This document shows, in pieces, positions 17,397-25,817 of a stretch of DNA of 64,000 nucleotides. The first letter of the stretch is position 1; every line of letters begins with the position of its first letter. Under the pieces are notes generated by a model, which searched no databases, was not told the origin of the DNA, and worked only from the letters and a program-made list of their open reading frames with translations. Made by a program: the position numbers and the translations under genes. The stretch is from NCBI GenBank assembly GCA_903895725.1, contig CAITUV010000065.1, positions 62,001 to 126,000 on the forward strand, given 5' to 3'. Origin of the DNA: an uncultured Myxococcales bacterium. GTDB lineage: Bacteria; Myxococcota_A; UBA9042; CAIXZC01.

Positions 17397-17431
17397 TCGC
17401 AATCCCCCCCGAAGCCACGAATGCCGCAAAC

Positions 17432-17461
17432 ATACTAGCAGAGGCAATGTTCCCCGCGCAA
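17432..17461 (-). promoter_or_regulatory. Promoter for the zinc-ribbon/GYF gene
   Basis: Minus strand TTGCGC (17461-17456), 18 bp, TAGTAT (17437-17432). Confidence 0.5.
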
Positions 17462-17493
17462 GATCATTAGGAACATCTGTTAAGATGGAGGCT

Positions 17494-19077
17494 TCATTCC
17501 TCCGGCGGACGGCCGTCGTCGGGCAGATCCCCCAGCAGGTGGCGAAGGGCAGCGGCCTCGATCTGGCGAATTCGCTCCTGCGAGACTTCGCAGGGGATCC
17601 GCATCGGCCGGAGGAGCTCCTGTCCCTCGGCCAGGATCGGGAAACGGAGCACAGCGATCTTGTACTCCCGGTCGGGCAGCTTCTGGGCTGCCTTCCTGGC
17701 CTTGCGGATCACATCGCCCTTGATGACCTGCGCCAGCACCGGCAGGCTCCTGGAGTCGGGCACGATCTCCTCGAGCGTCGAGTCGTCTCCGCTCGGGGAC
17801 TCGTTGAGGGAGCACGGGTCCCGCATGGCGTGGAGGACGTCCCCGAGGCTCTTCAAGTCGCAGCCGAGTGCCTTCTGGAGCTCCTCGATGGTGGGTTCCC
17901 GGCCGAGGAGGGCCTGGAACGTGCGGCTCTGGTCGAGCACCTGCCGGAAGAGCTTCCTGCCTCGCTGCGGGACGTGCACGAGCTGGTCCTGTCGGGCCTC
18001 CGCCTTGTGGATGGCCTGCATGATCCACCAGGATGCGTACGTCGAGAACCGGCAACCCCGTCGAGGGTCGAACTTCTCGGCCGCGACGAGCAGCCCGAGC
18101 ATGGCCTCCTGCTCGAGGTCTCCCTTGGGCAGTCGGCTGTTGACGCGGGAAATGGCTTTGCGGCGAGCCAGCCCCTTGTTGGTGTGGACGATGGCCGCGC
18201 GAGCCGAGGCCGCCGCGTTGCGTCCCTCCCGGGCCGCAGCGATCTCCCTGGGGAGGAGGGTCGGGTCGAACCCGGACAGTGCCTCGATTTCGGCCAGCTC
18301 CGCCCGGATCGCCCGGTACTGGGCCGACGCAGCCCTCAGCATCTCTACGTCCGGATCGTCTGCCGAATGATGGCGACGGCGTGCCTGGCTCCTCAGGGTG
18401 GAGTCGAGATCCTCCCCCTTCACCCCGACCCTGGACTCCAGGTCGCCCAGGCGGTCGAGCAGGCGGCGTGCCCTTTCCGCAAGCCCCTCCAACTCGTGAA
18501 GCAGGTCGTCGAACAGCTGCACCGGAAAGACGAGATGGAGGAGCAGCTCGGTGGCCCGACGTCGCTTCCGGACGGCATCGGCCGCGTATCGGACTCGGCT
18601 CGATTCCTGGAGCGCCTCGTTGCCCGCCCTCTCCCGCAGCGACCTGTACTGGTCGAAGCAGCTTTGAGCCTCGGCCACGACGAGGCCCGTGAGCTTGCGG
18701 TCCAGAGTCTGGACCTGGCGCGTCTCGGTGACGTCGGTGCGCCCGGCCTCCTCCGTGGCGGTGCGGCCGAACTGCGGGTGGGTGTATCCGCCCGAGAGGG
18801 AGGCCTTCCGGGCCAGCATCCATTCCACCCCGCGATCCGACTTGAGGAGGGCTTGCGCCAGGTCATGGCGGCTGGCCAACGAAACGTGGGCCTTCTCGAT
18901 GACCTGCTCCGGTGTCAGGTCGGGCAGCCGGGAGCGGTTGCGGGAAAGCTGCGAGCGGGTTGGGCTCACGGGGCGGGCCGGCGCCCCGACCTCGGGGGGC
19001 CCGGAGGCCGTGATATCTGAAGTGTCGAAGAGAGTCTTCCGGTTGCCTCCCTGCGTGTGGATCGTTGGGCGACGCAT
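17494..19077 (-). CDS. Sigma-70 family RNA polymerase sigma factor with atypical region 4.1
   Basis: A 527-residue sigma factor. About 270 N-terminal residues form an Arg/Glu-rich, largely helical part in the place of regions 1.2 and the non-conserved region. Region 2 is clear: DLEQEAMLGLLVAAEKFDPR then GCRFSTYASWWIMQAIHKAE, followed by region 3 starting HVPQRGRKLFRQVL. Region 4.2 has the recognition helix VSQERIRQIEAAALRHL, but the helix before it reads ELLRPMRIPCE where RpoD has TLEEVG. It is RpoD-like but clearly an alternative sigma. Start at 19077 has AGGAG upstream and a near-consensus promoter. Divergent from the giant lipoprotein gene at 19258, which it may help control (inference). 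Confidence 0.88.
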   Translation of the reverse strand: MRRPTIHTQGGNRKTLFDTSDITASGPPEVGAPARPVSPTRSQLSRNRSRLPDLTPEQVIEKAHVSLASRHDLAQALLKSDRGVEWMLARKASLSGGYTHPQFGRTATEEAGRTDVTETRQVQTLDRKLTGLVVAEAQSCFDQYRSLRERAGNEALQESSRVRYAADAVRKRRRATELLLHLVFPVQLFDDLLHELEGLAERARRLLDRLGDLESRVGVKGEDLDSTLRSQARRRHHSADDPDVEMLRAASAQYRAIRAELAEIEALSGFDPTLLPREIAAAREGRNAAASARAAIVHTNKGLARRKAISRVNSRLPKGDLEQEAMLGLLVAAEKFDPRRGCRFSTYASWWIMQAIHKAEARQDQLVHVPQRGRKLFRQVLDQSRTFQALLGREPTIEELQKALGCDLKSLGDVLHAMRDPCSLNESPSGDDSTLEEIVPDSRSLPVLAQVIKGDVIRKARKAAQKLPDREYKIAVLRFPILAEGQELLRPMRIPCEVSQERIRQIEAAALRHLLGDLPDDGRPPEE

Positions 19078-19134
19078 GACGTTGTGCTCCTGCCGAATGG
19101 GTCCCGACGCGAAGCGCGACACCTGGAACAAGTC

Positions 19135-19162
19135 AGTGTATGCCACATCCGGGACCTGTCAA
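19135..19162 (-). promoter_or_regulatory. Promoter for the sigma factor gene
   Basis: Minus strand TTGACA (19162-19157), 16 bp, TACACT (19140-19135), 58 bp before the start codon. Confidence 0.7.
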
Positions 19163-19202
19163 ATTTTCGGCCATGAAGAACGGAAGAGGCCCGAGGAATT
19201 CC

Positions 19203-19231
19203 TTGAAAGATGAGAAGACGCACGCTAACTT
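19203..19231 (+). promoter_or_regulatory. Promoter for the MopE/FG-GAP lipoprotein gene
   Basis: TTGAAA (19203-19208), 17 bp, TAACTT (19226-19231), leaving a leader of roughly 20 bases. Confidence 0.55.
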
Positions 19232-19257
19232 GACACCCGTGGGACATGGAGGACGAC

Positions 19258-22200
19258 ATGTGGAGCAAGCCGAGGATCCTGGCCGGATGGTCGCTCAGCT
19301 TTCTGCTGGTGGGAATGTTGGCGTGTTCGGGAAACGGCAGCGTATCGGGCGTGAGTGACGCGGCAGGAGACGCCGGGGAGGTCGCTGGCCGGGTGGATGC
19401 TGCCGTGGAGCAGCGCGGGCTGGAGGAATGGGACGGGACGTCGGCCGGCCTGTTCGGCGACCCGTGCCAGAGCCACGAAGACTGCCAGGCGGGGTGGTGC
19501 ATCCCGACCGAGGAAGGGGGCCGCTGCTCCAACCTGTGCGAGGAAGAGTGCCCGGCCGGCTGGGCCTGCCGGCCCATCGAAGGGGAAGATGGAAAGACCA
19601 TGGTCTGCCTGCCTGAAATGGCCCTCCTCTGCCGTCCGTGCGTGGAGGACGCAGAGTGCCGGATAGTCCCGGGCGTGCTGTCCGACCATTGCGTCCGGTA
19701 CGGCGATGAAGGGGCGTTCTGCGGAACCGCCTGCTCCGGGCCCAGCCAGTGCCCGGCCGGCTACGTCTGTCAGTGGCTCGATACGGTGGGCGGGGAGGGG
19801 GTTTACCAGTGTGCGACCAAGGAGCACGAGTGCGACTGTCTCCCGTCGTGGGCGCAAGAGGGGGCATGGACCCATTGCGGGTCGTCCAACGAATGGGGGA
19901 CCTGTGAGGGAACCCGCCAGTGCGACGAGGCGGGGCTCTCCGAGTGCTCCGGAGTGGTACCCGGCCCGGAGGTATGCAACGGTGCGGACGACGACTGCGA
20001 CATGGCGGTGGACGAGGACCTCCAGGGCGAGTCGTGTACCCGAGACAACCCCGTCGGCGTGTGCGAGGGGATGGAGGCTTGTGTCAACGGCGAGTGGACC
20101 TGTGATGCCAAGGTCCCGGCCGACGAGGCCTGCAACGGTGAGGACGATGACTGCGACGGCGAGGTCGACGAAGGGGAGGTCGATACCGATGTCGACTCAG
20201 TCCCGGACTGCATGGACGACGACGACAACGACACCGTTCCGGACGCCGAGGACAACTGCCCGCTCACTGCAAACAGCGAGCAGAAGGATCTCGATCAGGA
20301 CGCGGTAGGAGATGAATGCGACCCGGACCGGGACGGTGACGGCGTCCTCAACGAGGGGGACAACTGCCCGGATGCCGCCAACCCGCTGCAGGAAGACTTG
20401 GACCTCGACGGGCTGGGTGACGATTGTGACTTCTGCGACGACTTGTCGGACTCGGGGCTAGACTCAGACGGTGACCTTCACGGAGACGCATGCGACGCGT
20501 TCCCGTTCGACCCGGCAGAGTGGCATGACCACGATGAGGACGGCGTGGGGGACAATGGGGACGAAGACGACTTCGACTACGGTAAGATCGTGTACACGGT
20601 TCCGGCCCCCGACACCACCAACCTCGAAAGTGGCAAGGAGCAGGCGCCAGGACCGGGCTGGCCCCAATTTCGCGGGGACGCACAGCGCACCGGCAAGAAC
20701 CCGGGCAGCGGCGACATCAAGGCACCGCTCGCCCTCTGGCGCTACTACCTCGGGGGGATGCTGAGCGGCCGAAAGGCCCTCCTGCACGACCTCGATTCCG
20801 ATGGGACGCCGGAGCTGCTGGCCGTGTCGGGCGGATCGATCGTAGCCTGGAGGTCCACCGGCGAGAAGGTGTGGGAGAGCGGCGTGCTCGGGCTGGGGGT
20901 CGAGGAGCTGGTCGGCGCAGTCGACCTGGATGGAAACGGAACCTCCGAGATCCTGGCAATCCGCAGCGGGACTTCGCCTGCATGGTGGATCATCCGGGCC
21001 AAGACCGGGCAGGTGATCAACGCGTTCAGCTCGTTCCTCGGGACCCCTTCGGACGACAGCAATGCCAAGCTCGAGATCCAGGTGTTCCAGGACGTGACCG
21101 GGGACGGCCTGCCGGATGTCGTCGTCAACGCCAACAGTTACTATGTCGCCACCCTGTGGCAGGTCTGGTCGTTCCCGTGGGGGCCGGAGGCACCGGCACT
21201 GTGGAGCGAGAACAAGGAGGCCGTCAACCAGGAGTTCGGCATGGCCATCGCCGGCGACGCCGACGGCAATGGAGATCTGGAGCTGATCACGCAGACGTTC
21301 GACGGGAACCTCAAGGTGTTCGATATCCCCGCAGCCAAGGGACAGCCCATGCCCATCATGCTGTCGTGCAAGGTGTGCACGTCGGTGGGAGCTCTCCATG
21401 CCGTCAACGTGGACGACGATCCGGCCGATGAGCTCCTGATCCTGAAGGACGGGCCGTGGGGATACTGTGACAAGGTGGGGCTGCTGGACTTCTCGGCTGG
21501 AAGCTGCAAGGAGGTATGGAGCCGGTTCGACACGTCACCCAGCAAGATCCGGGTGGCGGCCCCCTGGCGGAGCGGGGTGGCGGACCTGGACGGGGACGGT
21601 GACTTCGAGGTGGTTGCCGCGGTTCTCGACCCCAGCGTGGATTCCAAGTGGCATCTGCACGTGCTGGACGCCAAGACCGGGGTAACGCAGGCCCAGATCG
21701 CCGAGCGGGTTCCCTACCACGTGCTGGAGGCAGACGGCAAGCCCGGAAGCGAGATCCTGGCGTTCAACGTACCTGGGGAGAAGCTCCCGTCCAGCGCCAC
21801 GCAGGTCAGCTCCCTGCGCTTCCACGACGGCGCCCTGGAAGCCGCCGGGCTTTCGCTTGCCGGCGTCATGCCCGCGCTCGAGCCTCCTCGTTACGTCGGG
21901 CTCCTCAAGTCGTCTGTCCACCGGTGGGCCGAGACGGTGCGCCCGCCCGGAGAGATGGTGTTGGCCGGCGAGTCCGCCGGCGGGAATCCCCGGGGAGTCT
22001 TCTTCTCGGACCCGGACCTGGACGGGACGTGGAACGCGGTCCAGGCCGTGGATCTGGGGACCGGGGCCGTGGACGCTCAGCTCACGGAGATCCCGCAGGG
22101 GTTGTTCCTGGCCGTTCCCCACGTGCTCGGGGCCGGCCAGACCGGTCACGCCGTCCTGGCCGGAAGCGACGGGGAGACCCGACTGCTCGATTTCGGGCTG

Positions 22201-23406
22201 CAGGTCGTCTCCGCGGTCATCCGGACCGGAGGGCACTACAACAACCTGACCCGGGTCGTCGATCTGGACGGGGACCTCGTCCCCGAAGCGCTGGTGCAGG
22301 ACAGCAGGCTCCGCACGGTCGCGCTGCACGCTCCTTCGGAAACCACGCTGGAGGCGCTGGACGCGGTCCCTGTGAAGCTGGTGCCGCACATGCTGGGAGC
22401 GCTGCTGCCGGACGGAGCCCAGTGGACTGCCCTGTTCGTGAACCGCAAGGATCCGACCAAGATGACGCTGGCCGCACTGAAATCCGACCTGGCGACTGAG
22501 GCATGGACGAAGGATCTGCCTGCAACGACCCAGGTGCGCTGGGCGGATCCGCTGCTGCCCGGGGGCAACACGGGCACGGCCCTGGTCCTCCAGCTGCAGA
22601 ACGAGAACAACACGGCCGACAACACGCTGACCGCCTGGGCGGCATCCGACGGAGCGGAGCTGTGGAACCAGCCAGGGGCCGTTCTCTACGCCGGCCGGGG
22701 CGGGACCTCCGCTGACCTGGACGGCAAGGAGGGGGAGGAGTACGTCACCTGCTCTTCGGGGAACGACTGCGCCGTATTCTCCGGGAAAGACGGGGCCCCC
22801 CTGTATAGCCTTTACAAGGACGGAAAGTACTATGTGGGACTCCCGTTCACCGCCATGGCGGTCGATTTGGACGGCCTGGCCCAACCGGAGCTCGTGACCG
22901 GAGGCATGAACTACGAGACCGGAGCGTTCCATCTGGATTCGACACAGCCGTGGGCATTCTCCCAGCTGTGGGAGGCGAAGGCCTCGACCCAGAGCGCCCC
23001 CGCTGCGGCCCTGGTCGATGAGGACGAGCTCCCGGACGTCGTCTACTGGAACAGCGAGGAGGGGCTCGTGGCCCGGCGCGGCAGCGACGGGACCTTGCTC
23101 TGGCAGATCGGCCTCTCGGGCGGAGCCATCGTCTCCTCCGCGGTCGGAAAGAACATCCGGCTCGGGAATCCGGCCGTGGCCGACATCGACGGTGACGGCG
23201 ACGACGACATCCTGGTGGGGTCGCCCGACGGATTCCTCTACTGCATCGATGCGGGCAAGGTGGACCTCCTCTGGAGTCTCTACTTCCGGGCATCGGTTGG
23301 TGAGCCCGTCGTGGCGGACCTGGACGGCAAGGGGAAGCTCGAGATCCTCGTGCCCGTGGCGGACGGCTACGTCTACCTGCTCGACCAGCCTGCCCCTCCG
23401 AATTGA
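19258..23406 (+). CDS. Giant lipoprotein with MopE-type metal motifs, TSP3 repeats and beta-propeller repeats
   Basis: A 1382-residue predicted outer-surface lipoprotein (signal ending VGMLAC, C23). Domains in order: a Cys-rich region with EGF-like spacing (residues ~68-235); two MopE-type metal-binding motifs, CNGADDDCD (~240) and CNGEDDDCDGEVDEGE (~291); calcium-binding thrombospondin type 3 repeats (~310-420, e.g. DRDGDGVLNEGDNCPD); then ~950 residues of FG-GAP/VCBS-like beta-propeller repeats with DLDGDG-type loops (DLDSDGTPELLAV, DVTGDGLPDVVVN, DIDGDGDDDILVGSPDG). It starts at the ATG with GGAGGACGAC upstream. Such proteins are typical of myxobacterial cell surfaces; adhesion or metal binding is likely, no enzyme active site is seen. 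Confidence 0.88.
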   Translation: MWSKPRILAGWSLSFLLVGMLACSGNGSVSGVSDAAGDAGEVAGRVDAAVEQRGLEEWDGTSAGLFGDPCQSHEDCQAGWCIPTEEGGRCSNLCEEECPAGWACRPIEGEDGKTMVCLPEMALLCRPCVEDAECRIVPGVLSDHCVRYGDEGAFCGTACSGPSQCPAGYVCQWLDTVGGEGVYQCATKEHECDCLPSWAQEGAWTHCGSSNEWGTCEGTRQCDEAGLSECSGVVPGPEVCNGADDDCDMAVDEDLQGESCTRDNPVGVCEGMEACVNGEWTCDAKVPADEACNGEDDDCDGEVDEGEVDTDVDSVPDCMDDDDNDTVPDAEDNCPLTANSEQKDLDQDAVGDECDPDRDGDGVLNEGDNCPDAANPLQEDLDLDGLGDDCDFCDDLSDSGLDSDGDLHGDACDAFPFDPAEWHDHDEDGVGDNGDEDDFDYGKIVYTVPAPDTTNLESGKEQAPGPGWPQFRGDAQRTGKNPGSGDIKAPLALWRYYLGGMLSGRKALLHDLDSDGTPELLAVSGGSIVAWRSTGEKVWESGVLGLGVEELVGAVDLDGNGTSEILAIRSGTSPAWWIIRAKTGQVINAFSSFLGTPSDDSNAKLEIQVFQDVTGDGLPDVVVNANSYYVATLWQVWSFPWGPEAPALWSENKEAVNQEFGMAIAGDADGNGDLELITQTFDGNLKVFDIPAAKGQPMPIMLSCKVCTSVGALHAVNVDDDPADELLILKDGPWGYCDKVGLLDFSAGSCKEVWSRFDTSPSKIRVAAPWRSGVADLDGDGDFEVVAAVLDPSVDSKWHLHVLDAKTGVTQAQIAERVPYHVLEADGKPGSEILAFNVPGEKLPSSATQVSSLRFHDGALEAAGLSLAGVMPALEPPRYVGLLKSSVHRWAETVRPPGEMVLAGESAGGNPRGVFFSDPDLDGTWNAVQAVDLGTGAVDAQLTEIPQGLFLAVPHVLGAGQTGHAVLAGSDGETRLLDFGLQVVSAVIRTGGHYNNLTRVVDLDGDLVPEALVQDSRLRTVALHAPSETTLEALDAVPVKLVPHMLGALLPDGAQWTALFVNRKDPTKMTLAALKSDLATEAWTKDLPATTQVRWADPLLPGGNTGTALVLQLQNENNTADNTLTAWAASDGAELWNQPGAVLYAGRGGTSADLDGKEGEEYVTCSSGNDCAVFSGKDGAPLYSLYKDGKYYVGLPFTAMAVDLDGLAQPELVTGGMNYETGAFHLDSTQPWAFSQLWEAKASTQSAPAAALVDEDELPDVVYWNSEEGLVARRGSDGTLLWQIGLSGGAIVSSAVGKNIRLGNPAVADIDGDGDDDILVGSPDGFLYCIDAGKVDLLWSLYFRASVGEPVVADLDGKGKLEILVPVADGYVYLLDQPAPPN

Positions 23407-23487
23407 TTCCAGCGCCCCCTCTTTTTCAAAGAATCGACCGTACCTCCTGATCATTCTCGTTCGTCGTGACGATAACCGGTTTGGGCC

Positions 23488-23503
23488 GTGGACGAAAGTC
23501 CAC
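23488..23503 (+). promoter_or_regulatory. GNRA-tetraloop hairpin in the radC-like leader
   Basis: GTGGAC, loop GAAA, GTCCAC: a perfect six-pair stem closed by a stable tetraloop, ten bases before the GGAGG of the next gene. It could shape translation initiation; no known riboswitch is recognised. Confidence 0.35.
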
Positions 23504-23523
23504 CTCGAGCCGGAGGACGTGCC

Positions 23524-24246
23524 ATGCGACTGAACCTCAAGTCCGAAGAAACGGTGCCTCTTGCAGCAGCCCTCGACCCGGAGCCGGGGGACTCCGAAAG
23601 TCTGAGTCTGCACCAGCTCGTGGCCAGGGTGCTGGCCGGAGGGGTCGACCCGCCCGGGGGCTGGAGCGGCGTGGCAACCCGCATCCTCGAGGACCATGCG
23701 GACGGGGTGGCCATGGTCCGCTGCAATCCGCCCGAGCTCGTCCGCCGGTACGGGCTCCCGCCGGAAAGGGCATCGCTACTATGTGACTCGCTCCGGATGG
23801 GAGTCGTATGGCTGCTGGAACCGAGGCCCTTGTCCCGCGTGGGGTGTGCGGAGGACGTGTACCTCCGCTTCGCCTCCCTGGCGTGGTCGCCGCAGGAGCA
23901 GTTCCTGGTTCTGTCGCTGGACCATCGCAACCAGGTGCTGGGCGAGCACCTCGTTGCCCGAGGCAGCGGCAATCTATGCATGGTCCAGCCTCGGGAGGTG
24001 CTCGGCCCCGTGGTCAGGGACATGGCCGCACGGGCCCTGCTCGTCCACAACCACCCCTCGGGTGACCCGGAGCCAAGCCCGGAAGATGTGGAGATGACCC
24101 GGAGGCTCGTCCAGGCGGGCAAGCTCGTCGGCGTGGAAGTGCTCGACCACGTGGTCGTTGGCCGTGGTCGGTTCGCCAGCATGCTCGAGATGGGGCTCAT
24201 GTCCCCCCCCGACCCGGAGGAAGCCCGTGCGTCCCGATGCGTTTGA
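23524..24246 (+). CDS. RadC/JAB-domain (MPN) protein
   Basis: A 240-residue RadC-family protein. The C-terminal MPN/JAMM domain has the zinc signature HNHPSGDPEPSPEDVEMT, preceded by the family pattern EQFLVLSLDHRNQVLG; residues 1-110 are the usual divergent helix-hairpin-helix-like N-terminal part. RadC proteins are widespread and linked to DNA repair or mobile elements, but the enzymatic role is unsettled. Start ATG 23524 follows GGAGG with an eight-base gap. The gene overlaps the next by 20 bases. Confidence 0.9.
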   Translation: MRLNLKSEETVPLAAALDPEPGDSESLSLHQLVARVLAGGVDPPGGWSGVATRILEDHADGVAMVRCNPPELVRRYGLPPERASLLCDSLRMGVVWLLEPRPLSRVGCAEDVYLRFASLAWSPQEQFLVLSLDHRNQVLGEHLVARGSGNLCMVQPREVLGPVVRDMAARALLVHNHPSGDPEPSPEDVEMTRRLVQAGKLVGVEVLDHVVVGRGRFASMLEMGLMSPPDPEEARASRCV

Positions 24247-24652
24247 ACGGCCGTTGCCCGTCCGGCAGGTGATTGAGCGGGACAGCCGTGCTGCAGGGCT
24301 GCCCTCCCGCACATGGCTTTCCGTGGTGCTCGCATGGGGGCTCCTGGGGTGCGCCGGAGGGGGGAAACCGTCGGAGCGAATCGACACGGTCCCGGTCTCT
24401 CCCCTTCAGTCTGTCCGCTTTTCGTCGGGCCGGTCGTGCAGCCCCACCGGGTGGATCGACCGGATCGAGGGAGACCTCGTGGTCGTCGTGACCGATGACG
24501 AGGAGGAGGAAGTGCTTCCCGTCGGCTGCTTCCCGGAGCCCGTCAGGGCCGGGACCCGCGTGGTCGGAGGGCGGGTGGACTGGCCGGAGACCCGCAAGGT
24601 CCGGGCCGAGCTCGATCGGCTCATGCGGAAGCTGTCGGGGAACGGGGACTGA
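24227..24652 (+). CDS. DUF3006-like lipoprotein
   Basis: A 141-residue protein starting at a GTG inside the end of the radC-like gene, with GGAGG six bases upstream. Residues 1-42 end in a lipobox (LAWGLLGC), an unusually long signal with a charged n-region. The C-terminal domain (GWIDRIEGDLVVVVTDDEEE, then VRAGTRVVGGRVDWPETRK) matches the pattern of DUF3006, a small beta-barrel followed by a helix, found in secreted or accessory proteins of unknown role. Coupled to the radC-like gene by overlap, though a functional link is not obvious. Confidence 0.7.
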   Translation: MRPDAFERPLPVRQVIERDSRAAGLPSRTWLSVVLAWGLLGCAGGGKPSERIDTVPVSPLQSVRFSSGRSCSPTGWIDRIEGDLVVVVTDDEEEEVLPVGCFPEPVRAGTRVVGGRVDWPETRKVRAELDRLMRKLSGNGD

Positions 24653-24726
24653 GCGCTCGCTTCCAGGCACGCCGAGACCACAATCGCTACGGGGCCCTCC
24701 GCATCAGACTTTCGGCCCTCAGCCGG

Positions 24727-25698
24727 CTACGTGCGCACGTAGCGCTTGAACACCCCCACCTGGCGTCCCTCGTTCAGGGTGACGACGCGGAGGTAGGCCG
24801 CACGCAGGTCCGCGGTTGGGTCGACGAGTGCTTTCTCCACTTCGCCGATGATGATGATGTCGACCCTGGTACCGGCGGTCTCAATAGGATAGCGGACGAT
24901 GACCCGCTTGCCTCTGTCCGGGAACGGGCTGCGGCTCTCCAGGAAGACGTAGTTCAGGCTGATGGCGACCGCGAGGGCCTCCATGCTGCGCCCTTCGAAT
25001 GCCACGACCACTCGGTCGCGGACGGTCCGTCCGGTCTTCTTGAAGCGGAGCCATTCCTCGAGGGTCTTTGCCGCCTCCAGGGGATCGACCGTGCCGTTGT
25101 CGCGGGTATCGAGGGAGTCGTCTTCGCCGACGATGGCCCGCTTCTGCTTGGGGGCCTCGCTGTGGATGACCCGGACCTGGTCGAGTCCCAGCTTCTCCAG
25201 GGTCTGTTCGCTGACCCGGATGCCGAACATGCTGACGACCTTGTCCTCCTTGGCCTGCTTGAGCCGCTCCATGGCGACGCGTTCGAGGACGAAATCCCAG
25301 GACACGGCGGCCTCCTGGAACGAAGCGGGCAGGCGGGCGAGCTCGTTTCGTGGAATGGAGAAGCCCACGGTCTCGGCGAGGAACTCCTGGAGCTGGGCAA
25401 GGCCTGCGGGGGCGATGGCCTTGAGCCAGGACAAGCCGGCACCAGGACGCGGCTTGATCGCGAAGTAGTTGACCTTGGCGACCAGGTGAGGGGGGTGCCC
25501 GGTGAAGTCGGGCCTGGCCTGCTCCAGGACGACGATGGTGCCGGGCTTGACGACCCGGTCCATCAGGAGAAAGGCTCCGCCGAGGCCGAGGTCGCGTACC
25601 GGGGCGGTGAAGCGCCTGCCAGGGATGAAGCAGTTGAACGACAGGCTGCTCTCGATGCGTCGGTGCTTGCGCCTCTCGTGTCCGATCCACGAGCCCAT
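24727..25698 (-). CDS. PilZ-domain protein
   Basis: A 323-residue cytoplasmic protein. The N-terminal PilZ domain carries the c-di-GMP signature: ERRKHRRIES with RxxxR-type arginines, and RDLGLGGAFL for the [D/N]xSxxG motif, here with Leu-Gly in place of Ser, so binding may be altered. A second half after ~residue 165 resembles a degenerate PilZ or YcgR-like domain (RVVVAFEGRSMEALAVAISL, later RYPIETAGTRVDIIIIGEVE). Start at 25698 has GAGGAG upstream; the promoter at 25775-25803 lies between it and the divergently ordered large lipoprotein gene's end. Likely a second-messenger effector. Confidence 0.78.
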   Translation of the reverse strand: MGSWIGHERRKHRRIESSLSFNCFIPGRRFTAPVRDLGLGGAFLLMDRVVKPGTIVVLEQARPDFTGHPPHLVAKVNYFAIKPRPGAGLSWLKAIAPAGLAQLQEFLAETVGFSIPRNELARLPASFQEAAVSWDFVLERVAMERLKQAKEDKVVSMFGIRVSEQTLEKLGLDQVRVIHSEAPKQKRAIVGEDDSLDTRDNGTVDPLEAAKTLEEWLRFKKTGRTVRDRVVVAFEGRSMEALAVAISLNYVFLESRSPFPDRGKRVIVRYPIETAGTRVDIIIIGEVEKALVDPTADLRAAYLRVVTLNEGRQVGVFKRYVRT

Positions 25699-25774
25699 GC
25701 GGGTCTCCTCTTGCCTGCCGGGGCAGACAGCGCCAAAGGAACCTGTTGAGGGGATCACCCTCGTTCAGCTATCG

Positions 25775-25803
25775 ATACTAGCATCTCGATTGTGGCGGGA
25801 CAA
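25775..25803 (-). promoter_or_regulatory. Promoter for the PilZ gene
   Basis: Minus strand TTGTCC (25803-25798), 17 bp, TAGTAT (25780-25775), 77 bp before the start codon. Confidence 0.55.
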
Positions 25804-25817
25804 GGAAGAAGACAGGC

